A DNA stretch of 64,000 nt from positions 62,001 to 126,000 of the forward strand of contig NZ_BLID01000007.1 in assembly GCF_009811315.1 (NCBI RefSeq), in the 5' to 3' direction. The notes beneath the pieces are model-generated. The model had not been told where the DNA came from and did no database searches. It worked only from the letters and a program-made list of their open reading frames with translations. Of this stretch, positions 1 to 8,575 are shown in pieces (within the stretch, counting starts at the first letter, position 1; each line of letters starts with the position of its first letter). The stretch comes from Vibrio atypicus. Its GTDB lineage: Bacteria; Pseudomonadota; Gammaproteobacteria; Enterobacterales; Vibrionaceae. Both the position numbers and the translations under genes were made by a program.

Positions 1-96
1 ACCACCTAATCATTCCAATATCACTGCTTAACAATTGTCTTAGGACAAGGTTTTGGTGCTATTTATTAATTTTTTGGATCGAAATAAATAGACTTA

Positions 97-138
97 AAAG
101 TTTCGACTTGACTATAATTGCTTTCACTTCGAAACTTT
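97..138 (+). promoter_or_regulatory. Operator-like inverted repeat around the DeoR-type gene promoter
   Basis: The 10-bp arms AAAGTTTCGA (97-106) and TCGAAACTTT (129-138) are exact inverted repeats flanking a perfect TATAAT -10 hexamer at 113-118. More CGAAA/TTTCGA copies lie at about 79-84 and inside the first codons of the gene. DeoR-family repressors commonly bind repeated elements and autoregulate, so I infer this is the operator of the adjacent regulator. Confidence 0.55.
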
Positions 139-152
139 AAAGTAATTAATAA

Positions 153-914
153 ATGTCGAAACGAAACACTCAGCTGAGAAGGCATACCATTTCTAACCTT
201 GTAAATGAAAAAGGAGAAGTGAGCGTTGAAGAGCTATCCGCTCAATTCGAAACTTCGGAAGTCACAATTAGAAAGGATCTTGCATCATTGGAAAAAAATG
301 GCCAGTTGCTTCGCCGATACGGTGGTGCGATTGCTCTTCCTAAAGAAGTGGTTTCGGATGAATTGAGTAAAAATGTTTCGATTCGTAAGAATGAACTGGC
401 CGAAGCGGCTGCGAAATTAATTCGAGAACACAATCGTATCGTCATCGATAGTGGTAGTACTACTGGGGCGTTAATTAAGCAGCTAGACGGTATGCGAGGA
501 CTGGTTGTAATGACGAATTCTCTAACGGTTGCTAATACACTCAATGAACTTGAAAGTGAGCCGACACTGCTCATGACGGGTGGAACATGGGATGCACATT
601 CAGAGTCTTTTCAAGGGCAAGTGGCTGAATCTGTTCTACGATCATATGACTTTGATCAGTTATTCATTGGTGCTGACGGCGTGGATCTTGACCGAGGAAC
701 AACCACTTTCAACGAGCTTGTGGGCCTTAGTAAAGTGATGGCGGAAGTTTCCCGCGAAGTGATTGTTATGGTGGAGTCAGAAAAGATTGGTCGAAAGATT
801 CCTAATTTAGAACTCGCCTGGGATGTGATTGACATATTAATTACGAACAAAGACTTAGAGCCAGACTATAAGCGAACGATTGAATCGCATGGCATCAAAG
901 TCATTTGCGCGTAG
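153..914 (+). CDS. DeoR/GlpR-family transcriptional regulator
   Basis: 253 aa, the usual length for the family. The N-terminal winged helix-turn-helix covers about residues 6-60, with the recognition-helix signature VTIRKDLASLE (37-47) and the family's RRYGGA motif (54-59). The rest is a DeoRC ligand-binding domain with the phosphosugar-binding loop DSGSTT (99-104). Members sense phosphorylated sugars. It lies 85 bp upstream of glmS on the same strand, which suggests control of amino-sugar metabolism, but the effector cannot be read from sequence. Repeated TTTCGA/CGAAA elements around its promoter point to autoregulation. Confidence 0.88.
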   Translation: MSKRNTQLRRHTISNLVNEKGEVSVEELSAQFETSEVTIRKDLASLEKNGQLLRRYGGAIALPKEVVSDELSKNVSIRKNELAEAAAKLIREHNRIVIDSGSTTGALIKQLDGMRGLVVMTNSLTVANTLNELESEPTLLMTGGTWDAHSESFQGQVAESVLRSYDFDQLFIGADGVDLDRGTTTFNELVGLSKVMAEVSREVIVMVESEKIGRKIPNLELAWDVIDILITNKDLEPDYKRTIESHGIKVICA

Positions 915-999
915 ATATTTATAACAACTTAAACCTAACTAATCAGGATTTGGCCTTTGCTTGCTGCCACCTGGAATCAAATAAATTGGAGTTAATAAT

Positions 1000-2832
1000 A
1001 TGTGTGGAATCGTAGGTGCAGTCGCACAACGAGATGTCGCAGAAATTTTAGTAGAAGGATTACGTCGCCTGGAATACCGAGGCTATGATTCTGCAGGTGT
1101 AGCAATTGTCGATGGTGCATCTAACTTAACGCGTATACGTCGTTTGGGCAAAGTTCAAGAGTTGGCTGACGCGGTAGATTCGGCAGAAGTGGTTGGCGGT
1201 ACAGGTATTGCTCATACACGTTGGGCAACCCATGGAGAACCATCAGAAGCGAATGCACACCCACATATGTCAGGCGATATTGCAGTCGTGCACAATGGCA
1301 TTATTGAAAACCACGAAGAGCTACGCGAAATTCTTCAATCTCGTGGTTATGTATTTGAATCTCAAACCGATACCGAAGTTATTGCGCACATGGTTGAGTG
1401 GGAACTGCGTACATCAGAATCTCTATGTGATGCGGTACAGAAAACGGCGAAACAGTTAGAAGGGGCGTATGGTACGGTAGCATTGGATCGTAAAGATCCT
1501 TCACGTATCGTAGTGGCTCGCTCAGGAAGCCCAATCGTAATTGGCTTTGGTGTAGGAGAAAACTTTCTTGCATCGGATCAATTGGCATTATTAAACGTAA
1601 CTCGACGCTTTATGTATCTAGAAGAGGGAGACATTGCGGAGATTACTCGCCGTGAGGTGAACGTCTTTGATGCATCTGGTGAGCGTGTTGAGCGCGAGAT
1701 CATTGAATCTAACGCTGAGCATGATGCGGGTGATAAAGGCCAATATCGCCACTTTATGCAAAAAGAAATCTACGAACAGCCAACCGCTCTGATTAATACG
1801 ATGGAAGGACGCTTGACGGCAGATTCTGTTGTGACGGAAGCGATTGGAGTGAACGCCGTTGAGATTTTAAATAAGGTTGAGCATGTACAGATTGTAGCGT
1901 GTGGTACCTCGTATAATGCAGGTATGACTGCGCGATACTGGTTTGAAGATATTGCTGGTGTAAGCTGTGATGTCGAAATCGCGTCTGAATTCCGCTATCG
2001 CAAATTTGTGACTCGTCCAAATAGCCTTTTGATCACTCTGTCTCAGTCTGGTGAAACGGCTGATACTCTGGCCGCCCTACGCTTGGCTAAAGAGAAAGGC
2101 TACATGGCTGCAATGACTATCTGTAATGTAGCGGGATCTTCTCTTGTTCGTGAATCAGACTTTGCTTTCATGACTCGCGCAGGGGTGGAAATCGGTGTTG
2201 CTTCAACTAAAGCGTTTACCACTCAGTTGTCTGCATTGTTGATGCTTGTGACTGCATTAGGTAAGCAGCAAAACCGTGTTAGCAAAGAGAAAGAAAAAGA
2301 GATCGTACAAGCGCTTCATGCACTACCAAAGCAGATCAATGCTGCGCTCTCTTTTGAGAAAGAGATCGAAGAGTTAGCGACTGACTTTGCCGATAAGCAC
2401 CACACTCTCTTTTTAGGTCGCGGTGAGTTCTACCCAATTGCGATGGAAGCTTCTCTTAAACTAAAAGAGATCTCTTATATTCATGCGGAAGCTTATGCAG
2501 CAGGTGAGCTGAAACACGGCCCGTTAGCTCTGATTGATGCAGACATGCCTGTTGTGGTTGTAGCACCAAGTAATGAACTATTAGAGAAACTAAAATCGAA
2601 TGTTGAAGAAGTGCGTGCGCGTGGTGGTTTGCTGTACGTGTTTGCTGATGAAGATGCTGGTTTTGAAGGTGATGAGACAATGAAGATCATTACCATGCCA
2701 CATGTGAGCGAAATTACTGCGGCGATCTACTACACGATCCCAATGCAGTTACTCTCTTACTATGTTGCGCTAATCAAAGGGACAGACGTTGATCAACCAC
2801 GTAATTTGGCTAAGGCAGTCACCGTCGAATAA
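1000..2832 (+). CDS. glmS: Glutamine-fructose-6-phosphate aminotransferase (isomerizing)
   Basis: 610 aa, full length. GlmS makes glucosamine-6-phosphate from fructose-6-phosphate and glutamine, the first committed step to UDP-GlcNAc for peptidoglycan and LPS. The N-terminal class II glutaminase begins with the catalytic Cys right after Met (CGIVGAV) and has [11 protein letters not shown]. Two SIS sugar isomerase domains follow, with CGTSYNAG and SQSGETADT. It ends in the typical KAVTVE tail. GGAG sits before the ATG. A strong terminator follows at 2853-2879. I see no glmS ribozyme features upstream; the 85-bp gap is too short for one. Confidence 0.97.
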   Translation: MCGIVGAVAQRDVAEILVEGLRRLEYRGYDSAGVAIVDGASNLTRIRRLGKVQELADAVDSAEVVGGTGIAHTRWATHGEPSEANAHPHMSGDIAVVHNGIIENHEELREILQSRGYVFESQTDTEVIAHMVEWELRTSESLCDAVQKTAKQLEGAYGTVALDRKDPSRIVVARSGSPIVIGFGVGENFLASDQLALLNVTRRFMYLEEGDIAEITRREVNVFDASGERVEREIIESNAEHDAGDKGQYRHFMQKEIYEQPTALINTMEGRLTADSVVTEAIGVNAVEILNKVEHVQIVACGTSYNAGMTARYWFEDIAGVSCDVEIASEFRYRKFVTRPNSLLITLSQSGETADTLAALRLAKEKGYMAAMTICNVAGSSLVRESDFAFMTRAGVEIGVASTKAFTTQLSALLMLVTALGKQQNRVSKEKEKEIVQALHALPKQINAALSFEKEIEELATDFADKHHTLFLGRGEFYPIAMEASLKLKEISYIHAEAYAAGELKHGPLALIDADMPVVVVAPSNELLEKLKSNVEEVRARGGLLYVFADEDAGFEGDETMKIITMPHVSEITAAIYYTIPMQLLSYYVALIKGTDVDQPRNLAKAVTVE

Positions 2833-2852
2833 GCCGAACTGAATAGCATAAT

Positions 2853-2879
2853 AAAAGCCGAGGGTGACCTCGGCTTTTT
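2853..2879. terminator. Rho-independent terminator between glmS and mtlR
   Basis: AAAGCCGAGG and CCTCGGCTTT form a 10-bp stem with a GTGA loop followed by a T run. The A run on the other side would let it also serve the convergent mannitol operon. Confidence 0.85.
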
Positions 2880-2939
2880 AATATTCGTAACTTGGCTTCA
2901 GTAATTAATAATTTCAAAATTGTTAGGTAAGGCAGTGGA

Positions 2940-3470
2940 CTAAAAAGGGCTCTCTTTACCGAGTTCATTACAAATTTCGACAATAGCCAGTGAGAGCCCA
3001 GATTTGATAATTTGTTGCTGTCTTTGAAGTTGAAGCTGATAAAACTCTAAGTCGATATCGTCATCTGGCTCTGTGACTTCTAGCTGAACCATCCCCATTT
3101 TTTTTACTAAATTTAGTTTCTTAATAGGCTCTAAAATATTAGGGTCAGTGAACTCATAATCAGAGGCATCACTGTTTAATACATTCTTGATTTTTATTAT
3201 GTCTTCGATGTCATGGTAGACATGGTCAGGAAGGACACCTAAGCCAAATAGTAGCTTTAAACGAACAGACAAATCGCCTAGTGGACCTGAATCGTGAAGT
3301 AGGGGCCCAACAACGGATTGCACCGCAAAGTTGTCTTTTTGAAAAATGCGTTGCATGAGTGCATCAATGGAGTCATTAAATACGTCAACGGCAGCAATGA
3401 AAAAACCGCGTACCGAAGGCGCGTTGTTTAATCGCTCTATAATTTCAGTTTCATTGATATTTTCTGCCAT
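2940..3470 (-). CDS. mtlR: Mannitol operon repressor
   Basis: 176 aa MtlR-family protein, last gene of the mtlA-mtlD-mtlR operon read leftwards. It represses mannitol transport and catabolism, although the family has no classical helix-turn-helix. It is recognised from overall sequence character (LNNAPSVRGFFIAAVDVFNDSID near the N-terminus, in two parts) and from position. It starts 58 bp after the mtlD stop; that gap holds a GC-rich hairpin (3496-3517) that may tune its expression relative to the enzymes. Confidence 0.9.
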   Translation of the reverse strand: MAENINETEIIERLNNAPSVRGFFIAAVDVFNDSIDALMQRIFQKDNFAVQSVVGPLLHDSGPLGDLSVRLKLLFGLGVLPDHVYHDIEDIIKIKNVLNSDASDYEFTDPNILEPIKKLNLVKKMGMVQLEVTEPDDDIDLEFYQLQLQRQQQIIKSGLSLAIVEICNELGKESPF

Positions 3471-3495
3471 ATATTGAACTAAATATTCTGTTAGT

Positions 3496-3517
3496 AAGGG
3501 GAGTCATTACTCCCCTT
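3496..3517 (-). other. Intercistronic hairpin mtlD-mtlR
   Basis: AAGGGGAGT and ACTCCCCTT form a perfect 9-bp stem with a 4-nt loop, without a U run. It may be an mRNA-stabilising or attenuating element rather than a full terminator. Confidence 0.5.
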
Positions 3518-3528
3518 GAGTTTGATGG

Positions 3529-4677
3529 TTATAGTGTTTCGAAAATAGTTTTAATTTTCGCTATTTCTTCGCTGCTCTCACTTAATCCAGTGTATTGAGC
3601 AAGAGTTTTGCCAATCCCTTGTTTCTCAATTGAATCTTGCAGCTCGATCGCCTGAGGGTCGTCGTCGCTTTGATACTTAAGCGCAGCGGCAATACCTTTC
3701 AAAAGTGTTTGGTTTTCAGTGCCATATTCAATTGTACCCAGTAATGGCTTAACTAATCTATCGTTAGCACCTAATTTGCGAATTGGTTGGCGGCCTACGC
3801 GGTCTACCTCATCGACTAAATAAGGGTTAGCGAAGCGGGTTAAGATTTTATTGATGTAGGCATTGTGTAACTCTTGATCAAATTGGTAACGACGAATAAG
3901 GACTTCACCACTTTCAATCATTGCTTGTTTTACTTCAGCGTAAATTGACGGATCTTCGATGGCTTCACGAATGGTCTTGTGGCCCTTTAGGCAGCCTAAA
4001 TAAGCGGTAATGCAATGCCCAGTATTGAGAGTGAAGAGTTTACGCTCTACAAAAGCCATTAGGTTATTCGTCTTTTCCATTCCTGAAATATCAGGGATTT
4101 CACCTTTGAATTGCTGTTCGTCGACAATCCATTCACTAAAGCTTTCTACGGTGACTTCTAGAGGATCATCGTTAGCTGCTTCTGCTGGTGGTACTATACG
4201 GTCAACGGCTGAATCGACAAAACCGACCAACTCATTGGCTTTTTCATGCAATGACTCTTCGAGATGTTTATACACTTCGCCTTTTAAGTGAGTTGTGCCG
4301 CGCACCATATTCTCACAGGCGATGATATTTAAAGGTGAATTGTTGCCGGCTTCAAAGCGCTTGCTGATACCCGTTGCTATAGTCTTTGCGATGATATCCA
4401 GTACATTTGGGCCTACGGCTGTGGTGACGAGATCGGTATGAATGATTCGCTCGATGACATCATCACTGGCAGAGTTGACAGCTGTAACATGAGTAACCGT
4501 ATCAATTTGGCACTCATTACCGACCACCTTTACCTTATATTCTTGTTTGTGACTCAGTTGGTCGACTAGAGGGGCATCGACATCGGCGAAGGTGACTTCA
4601 ACATCTGCATCCGCCAATAATTTTCCGATAAACCCACGACCAATGTTTCCTGCGCCAAAGTGAACTGCATTTTTCAT
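3529..4677 (-). CDS. mtlD: Mannitol-1-phosphate 5-dehydrogenase
   Basis: 382 aa from the ATG at 4677. The reading frame can be extended 5 codons to a TTG at 4692, but the ATG has a GGTAGG Shine-Dalgarno about 7-9 nt upstream and gives the family N-terminus [16 protein letters not shown]. It oxidises mannitol-1-phosphate to fructose-6-phosphate with NAD+. The glycine-rich Rossmann loop GAGNIGRG lies at residues 8-15. It sits between mtlA and mtlR in one operon. Confidence 0.95.
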   Translation of the reverse strand: MKNAVHFGAGNIGRGFIGKLLADADVEVTFADVDAPLVDQLSHKQEYKVKVVGNECQIDTVTHVTAVNSASDDVIERIIHTDLVTTAVGPNVLDIIAKTIATGISKRFEAGNNSPLNIIACENMVRGTTHLKGEVYKHLEESLHEKANELVGFVDSAVDRIVPPAEAANDDPLEVTVESFSEWIVDEQQFKGEIPDISGMEKTNNLMAFVERKLFTLNTGHCITAYLGCLKGHKTIREAIEDPSIYAEVKQAMIESGEVLIRRYQFDQELHNAYINKILTRFANPYLVDEVDRVGRQPIRKLGANDRLVKPLLGTIEYGTENQTLLKGIAAALKYQSDDDPQAIELQDSIEKQGIGKTLAQYTGLSESSEEIAKIKTIFETL

Positions 4678-4718
4678 AATAATACCTACCAAATAATTGA
4701 AAATAACGACTCTAGGGT

Positions 4719-4752
4719 GAGGCCAACCGCATAGGGGGTGACAGTTGACCTC
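4719..4752 (-). other. Intercistronic hairpin mtlA-mtlD
   Basis: GAGGCCAAC (4719-4727) and GTTGACCTC (4744-4752) can pair over 9 bp with one G-U, in the 106-bp gap between the mtlA stop and the mtlD start. No U run follows. It is a likely mRNA processing or stability element. Confidence 0.4.
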
Positions 4753-4783
4753 GTTGCTCTCAGGAGCAAAGTAAATGATGAGC

Positions 4784-6736
4784 TTAAGCTGCTTGTGGCT
4801 TACCTAAGATGCTGAGAATCTCAGAAACATCTTTAGTGCTAGTTAGCCTTTCAATTGCTTTCGGTTCATCGAGTGCGTTAGTAATGGTGGTAATAACTTG
4901 AATGTGTTCATCATTCTTAGCAGCAATACCAATAACCAGTTTTGCTACATCTTCTTGGTCATCAGTGAATTGAATACCTGAAGGGTACTGGCAAATCACA
5001 ATGCCGGTTTTCTTTACTTTGTCTTTTGCCTCAACAGTGCCATGTGGAACTGCAATAGACTCGCCTAAGTAGGTTGGGACCAGTTTTTCACGTTCAAACA
5101 TTGCGTCAACGTATTCAGCTTCAGCGTATCCCATCTCAACCAGTTTATTTCCGGCAAAGAGAATCGCTTCTTCTTTGGTTTTTGCTTTTAAGTCGAGATG
5201 AATATTTTCAGCTTCAATTTGGAACACAGAAGGTTGTTGTGCTTCGTAGTGATCATCATTGGCTGCAAGTACAGACACTTTAATGGCTTGGCTATCGTTT
5301 GCAGCTTGCCCTTTTTGTGCTGCTAACAATTTAGTGACCAGCTGGTTATACATCTCGCTGTCTAGGAAGTTTGTAAGAGAAATATGTTGTGCGTTTGGAG
5401 CGTGCTTACGTGCACGATCAGTTAGATCTTTATGGGTAATCACGATATCGGCACTCTCAGTTAAGCTATTTATTGCAAGGTTATTTACATCAATGTTTAA
5501 ACCAGCGCTCTGCACTTTTTTTCTCAGCATGCTGGCACCCATAGCACTTGAACCCATACCTGCATCACAAGCTACGATAATGCTTTTAACATTAGCTAGG
5601 TCGATCTTACCCTTGTTTGGGTTATTTGCTACTGAGCTAGATTTTGATGCCGATTTCATGCCTTTCATTTGTGATGTGGCTTTTTCAAGTGCTGCTTCAT
5701 CACCATCTTCTTCTGTTGAAGTCTGCGTCTTCATAAGTAGTGCCGCTACTGCGAATGATACGCCCGTTGCAGCTGCGATAGATGCTAGTACACCAACGAT
5801 CGAACCTTTCTGGGTCATTAATAAGATTGCGAAGATTGAACCTGGTGATGCTGGAGAAACGATACCAGCGTTAAAGAGAGTTAGAACGAATACGCCTGTC
5901 ATACCACCTGCGATAGCTGCAAGGATTAGGCGAGGATTCATTAGAATGTAAGGGAAATAGATCTCATGGATACCACCGAAAAAGTGAATGATCGATGCAC
6001 CACCTGCAGTTTGACGGGCTGTACCTTTGCCAAACACCATGTAAGCGAGAAGGATACCTAGACCAGGACCTGGGTTAGCCTCAATTAAGAAGAAGATAGA
6101 TTGACCAGCTTCAGACGCTTGTTGGATCCCTAGAGGGGAGAAAATACCGTGGTTGATCGCGTTATTGAGGAATAGGATCTTTGCCGGTTCAACAAAAATA
6201 GAGGTTAAAGGTAGAAGGTGTGCTGATACCAGGAAGTTAACACCTGCCGCTAAACCACCAGATAAAACTTTGACAAAGGGTCCAATGAAGAGGAAGGCGA
6301 GAATGGCACATACCATACCAATAATGCCGGCAGAGAAGTTATTAACCAGCATCTCGAAGCCGCTTTTGACCTTACCATCGATATAGTTATCGAATTTCTT
6401 GATTGCCCAACCACCAAGCGGGCCAACCATCATGGCGCCCATGAACATTGGAATGTCGGTACCGACAATCACACCCATTGTGGTGATCGCACCGACGACA
6501 GCTCCACGTTCACCGCCAACTAATTTACCGCCGGTATAACCAATCAACAGAGGTAAAAGGTAGGTGATCATAGGCCCAACCATAGAGGCTAGCGTTTCAT
6601 TAGGTAGCCAACCTGTTGGGATGAAAAGTGCTGTGATAAAGCCCCATGCGATAAACGCACCGATATTCGGCATTACCATGTTAGACAGAAAACGACCAAA
6701 ATTTTGTATCTTGATCTTCGCATCTGGTGATATCAT
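4784..6736 (-). CDS. mtlA: Mannitol-specific PTS enzyme IICBA
   Basis: 650 aa. It imports and phosphorylates mannitol to mannitol-1-phosphate. Domains in order: membrane IIC (about 1-340, many transmembrane helices and conserved [10 protein letters not shown]), a linker rich in Ser/Lys/Asn, IIB with phospho-Cys C390 in ACDAGMGSS, and IIA with the phospho-His H565 in AVPHGT. All three domains are fused as in E. coli. It is the first gene of mtlA-mtlD-mtlR. The ~500-bp upstream region carries CRP-like sites, consistent with catabolite control. Confidence 0.96.
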   Translation of the reverse strand: MISPDAKIKIQNFGRFLSNMVMPNIGAFIAWGFITALFIPTGWLPNETLASMVGPMITYLLPLLIGYTGGKLVGGERGAVVGAITTMGVIVGTDIPMFMGAMMVGPLGGWAIKKFDNYIDGKVKSGFEMLVNNFSAGIIGMVCAILAFLFIGPFVKVLSGGLAAGVNFLVSAHLLPLTSIFVEPAKILFLNNAINHGIFSPLGIQQASEAGQSIFFLIEANPGPGLGILLAYMVFGKGTARQTAGGASIIHFFGGIHEIYFPYILMNPRLILAAIAGGMTGVFVLTLFNAGIVSPASPGSIFAILLMTQKGSIVGVLASIAAATGVSFAVAALLMKTQTSTEEDGDEAALEKATSQMKGMKSASKSSSVANNPNKGKIDLANVKSIIVACDAGMGSSAMGASMLRKKVQSAGLNIDVNNLAINSLTESADIVITHKDLTDRARKHAPNAQHISLTNFLDSEMYNQLVTKLLAAQKGQAANDSQAIKVSVLAANDDHYEAQQPSVFQIEAENIHLDLKAKTKEEAILFAGNKLVEMGYAEAEYVDAMFEREKLVPTYLGESIAVPHGTVEAKDKVKKTGIVICQYPSGIQFTDDQEDVAKLVIGIAAKNDEHIQVITTITNALDEPKAIERLTSTKDVSEILSILGKPQAA

Positions 6737-7018
6737 AGGAATTCCCCGTTTGATGTTCTGATGAATATTGTAGTAGTGCGGTTCGCCAAAACCGCTTGAT
6801 TGTTTAGTTCATAATCAATTTACCACACAATTTTCATTTAGAACTGACAACGGGTTTTTTGTGACTTACTCCCCAATAACTCACCACTCCAATCTTTTTT
6901 ATGTGACACAGCACGCTTCCTGACATTGTAATTTAGCTACAAATTACTATTAACTTATTTGTCAATTTATTTTTATTGCTTTAGATCTCTTTTTTATTAT
7001 TTTTTAAATCAACCTTAA

Positions 7019-7034
7019 TGTGATTTATGTCACT
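7019..7034. promoter_or_regulatory. CRP-like site
   Basis: TGTGA-TTTATG-TCACT matches the CRP consensus TGTGA-N6-TCACA at 9 of 10 positions. It lies about 285 bp upstream of mtlA. Confidence 0.6.
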
Positions 7035-7114
7035 TATTTGTTTTGTTGATCTTTGGGTGTGATTATTTGTGTGAGGTGTGTCGCGCTAGTGGTATGGTTA
7101 ATAAATAGCCTTGT

Positions 7115-7130
7115 GGTGATTTTTGTCACG
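7115..7130. promoter_or_regulatory. CRP-like site
   Basis: GGTGA-TTTTTG-TCACG matches 8 of 10 CRP consensus positions. It could act on mtlA from a distance; there is no gene reading rightwards from here. Confidence 0.45.
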
Positions 7131-7208
7131 TTTTAATTTGATTTGAAATAAAGTAACAGTTTGACGTTATAGGTTAGAAGCCTAATTGTTACTGATTGGA
7201 AGGAGAGT

Positions 7209-7229
7209 GGGCAGAGAGAAACTCTGCCC
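7209..7229 (-). terminator. Hairpin after the TRAP binding-protein gene
   Basis: GGGCAGAG and CTCTGCCC form a perfect 8-bp stem with a 5-nt loop just past the stop codon at 7236. There is no U run on the minus strand, so termination strength is uncertain. Confidence 0.4.
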
Positions 7230-7235
7230 TTATAG

Positions 7236-8318
7236 CTATTGAGTACTATCAAGATACGCTTTCGAAGAAATATCTGTCCAAGCTCGTACTTTGGTTAAGT
7301 AGCGCTTTTGGGATTCAATGATCTCTTTCGCTAGCGCGTCATTACTAGCTTGTTCTTCGAGAAGTTCTGCTGTTGCAGTTTGCATGGCTTGAAGTACCTC
7401 TGGTGGGAAGTCACGCACTTTAATATCAGGATACTCTGCACTCATTGTTGCCCAGCTATTGGCGTTAGCGTCGACAGCTTGGGTATACATATCAAAAGCA
7501 GCCACTCGGAATGCTGTTTCTAGGATGGTTTGCAAATCTTTAGGTAGTTTGTTCCATGTCTTTTTATTGACTAAGAACTGAGTTTCCGAGCCCGGTTCAT
7601 GCCACGCGGTGTAGTAATAAGGTGCGATTTTTTGAAAACCCATCCTCAGGTCAAAGGCTGGGCCGACCCATTCCAAAGCATCAATCGTACCGCGCTCTAG
7701 AGATGTGTATAGCTCGCCTGGGGCAATATTGGTTGGTGCTGCGCCCACCTTTGCCATCACTTCACCGGCAAAGCCCGGAATGCGAATTTTTAAACCTTGT
7801 AAATCGGCTACTGAATTGATTTCTTTCTTAAACCAGCCACCCATTTGAATATCTGAATTGCCGCCAGGGAATGAAAGAAGGTTGTGCGGAGCGTAGACTT
7901 TCTCCATTAACTCCATACCGCCACCACGATAAAACCACGCGTATTGTTCGGTAGAAATCATGCCAAATGGCATCGAAGAGAAGTAAAGAGTGTTTGGCAC
8001 CTTTCCTTTCCAATAGTAAGAGCTGGAATGGCCTAAATCGTATTGGCCTGATTTCACCATATCGAAAATACCTAATGGCGCTTTGTGTTTGTTGGCAGAG
8101 TCGATACGAATTTTGAGCCTGCCATTGGACATCTCTTCAGCGAGTTGAGCCATGTTTTTTGTGGCATCGCCTAAGATGGGAGTGTTAGGCCCCCAGGTCT
8201 CTGCGAGTTTAAGTCGGTAAACTTTTTCAGCGGCTAAACTTGTAAATGAGCTTAGTGCTAGAGAAGTGACGAGTACTCCGCTAAGTAGTGATCGAAGTGA
8301 CAATTGTTTTGGCAGCAT
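7236..8318 (-). CDS. TRAP-type solute-binding protein (DctP family)
   Basis: 360 aa from the ATG at 8318. The frame runs on to an ATG at 8387, but the downstream ATG has a GGAAG Shine-Dalgarno and is followed directly by a signal peptide: basic MLPKQLSLR, a hydrophobic core, and cleavage near AxA before EKVYRLK. The mature part is a periplasmic DctP-fold protein (KLAETWGPNTP, then the conserved LKIRIPGFAGEV and ERGTIDALEWVGP segments), which normally delivers organic acids to a DctQ-DctM membrane pair. No DctQ or DctM gene is next to it, so its partner must lie elsewhere. Ligand unknown. Confidence 0.85.
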   Translation of the reverse strand: MLPKQLSLRSLLSGVLVTSLALSSFTSLAAEKVYRLKLAETWGPNTPILGDATKNMAQLAEEMSNGRLKIRIDSANKHKAPLGIFDMVKSGQYDLGHSSSYYWKGKVPNTLYFSSMPFGMISTEQYAWFYRGGGMELMEKVYAPHNLLSFPGGNSDIQMGGWFKKEINSVADLQGLKIRIPGFAGEVMAKVGAAPTNIAPGELYTSLERGTIDALEWVGPAFDLRMGFQKIAPYYYTAWHEPGSETQFLVNKKTWNKLPKDLQTILETAFRVAAFDMYTQAVDANANSWATMSAEYPDIKVRDFPPEVLQAMQTATAELLEEQASNDALAKEIIESQKRYLTKVRAWTDISSKAYLDSTQ

Positions 8319-8531
8319 AACGGTTAGACTTCCTTGTTGTTTTGAGTGTCCAAGGGTTAGCTTTTCGCTTGTTGATTTTTTCGTCAATCTAATTTTATTC
8401 TGCTGATTAAAGCTAACCTGGAATGAATGACTAGCCAGTATTGAATCTAAGGCGGTAATTCCTTATTGAAAAACCAAAGCGCACCATATTTGTGCAAAAC
8501 AGTGATGCTTTTGAGAAGATAATTTTGATAG

Positions 8532-8560
8532 CAAAAGTGCTGCATATGTCACGCAGCACT
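8532..8560 (-). terminator. Terminator after olsF
   Basis: AGTGCTGC and GCAGCACT pair over 8 bp with a 9-nt loop, followed on the minus strand by TTTT. It lies 16 bp past the olsF stop. Confidence 0.65.
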
Positions 8561-8575
8561 GAGTATCCTGGCAGT

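Larger units (their letters stand above)
6737..7235 (-). promoter_or_regulatory. mtlA leader and control region
   Basis: This is a 499-bp gene-free stretch, very AT-rich in its middle. It holds a 6-bp hairpin GCGGTT/AACCGC (6778-6795) about 45 nt from the mtlA start, the two CRP-like sites listed separately, and isolated TGTGA half sites near 6855 and 6901. In V. cholerae the mtlA 5' leader is overlapped by the antisense sRNA MtlS; no sequence feature here lets me place such an RNA with confidence. Beyond that I see nothing between about 7131 and 7208. Confidence 0.55.

Noticed and set aside
915..999. Possible glmS ribozyme upstream of glmS
   Set aside because: The gap is 85 bp, too short, and the ribozyme is a Gram-positive feature.
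5259..5951. 230-codon open frame opposite mtlA
   Set aside because: It is a shadow of the mtlA frame: no Shine-Dalgarno, composition mirrors the real gene, and mtlA is complete with all PTS motifs.
6737..6860. MtlS small RNA as an annotated feature
   Set aside because: Known from V. cholerae at this place, but I could not recognise its promoter or ends here, so it is left as a hypothesis.
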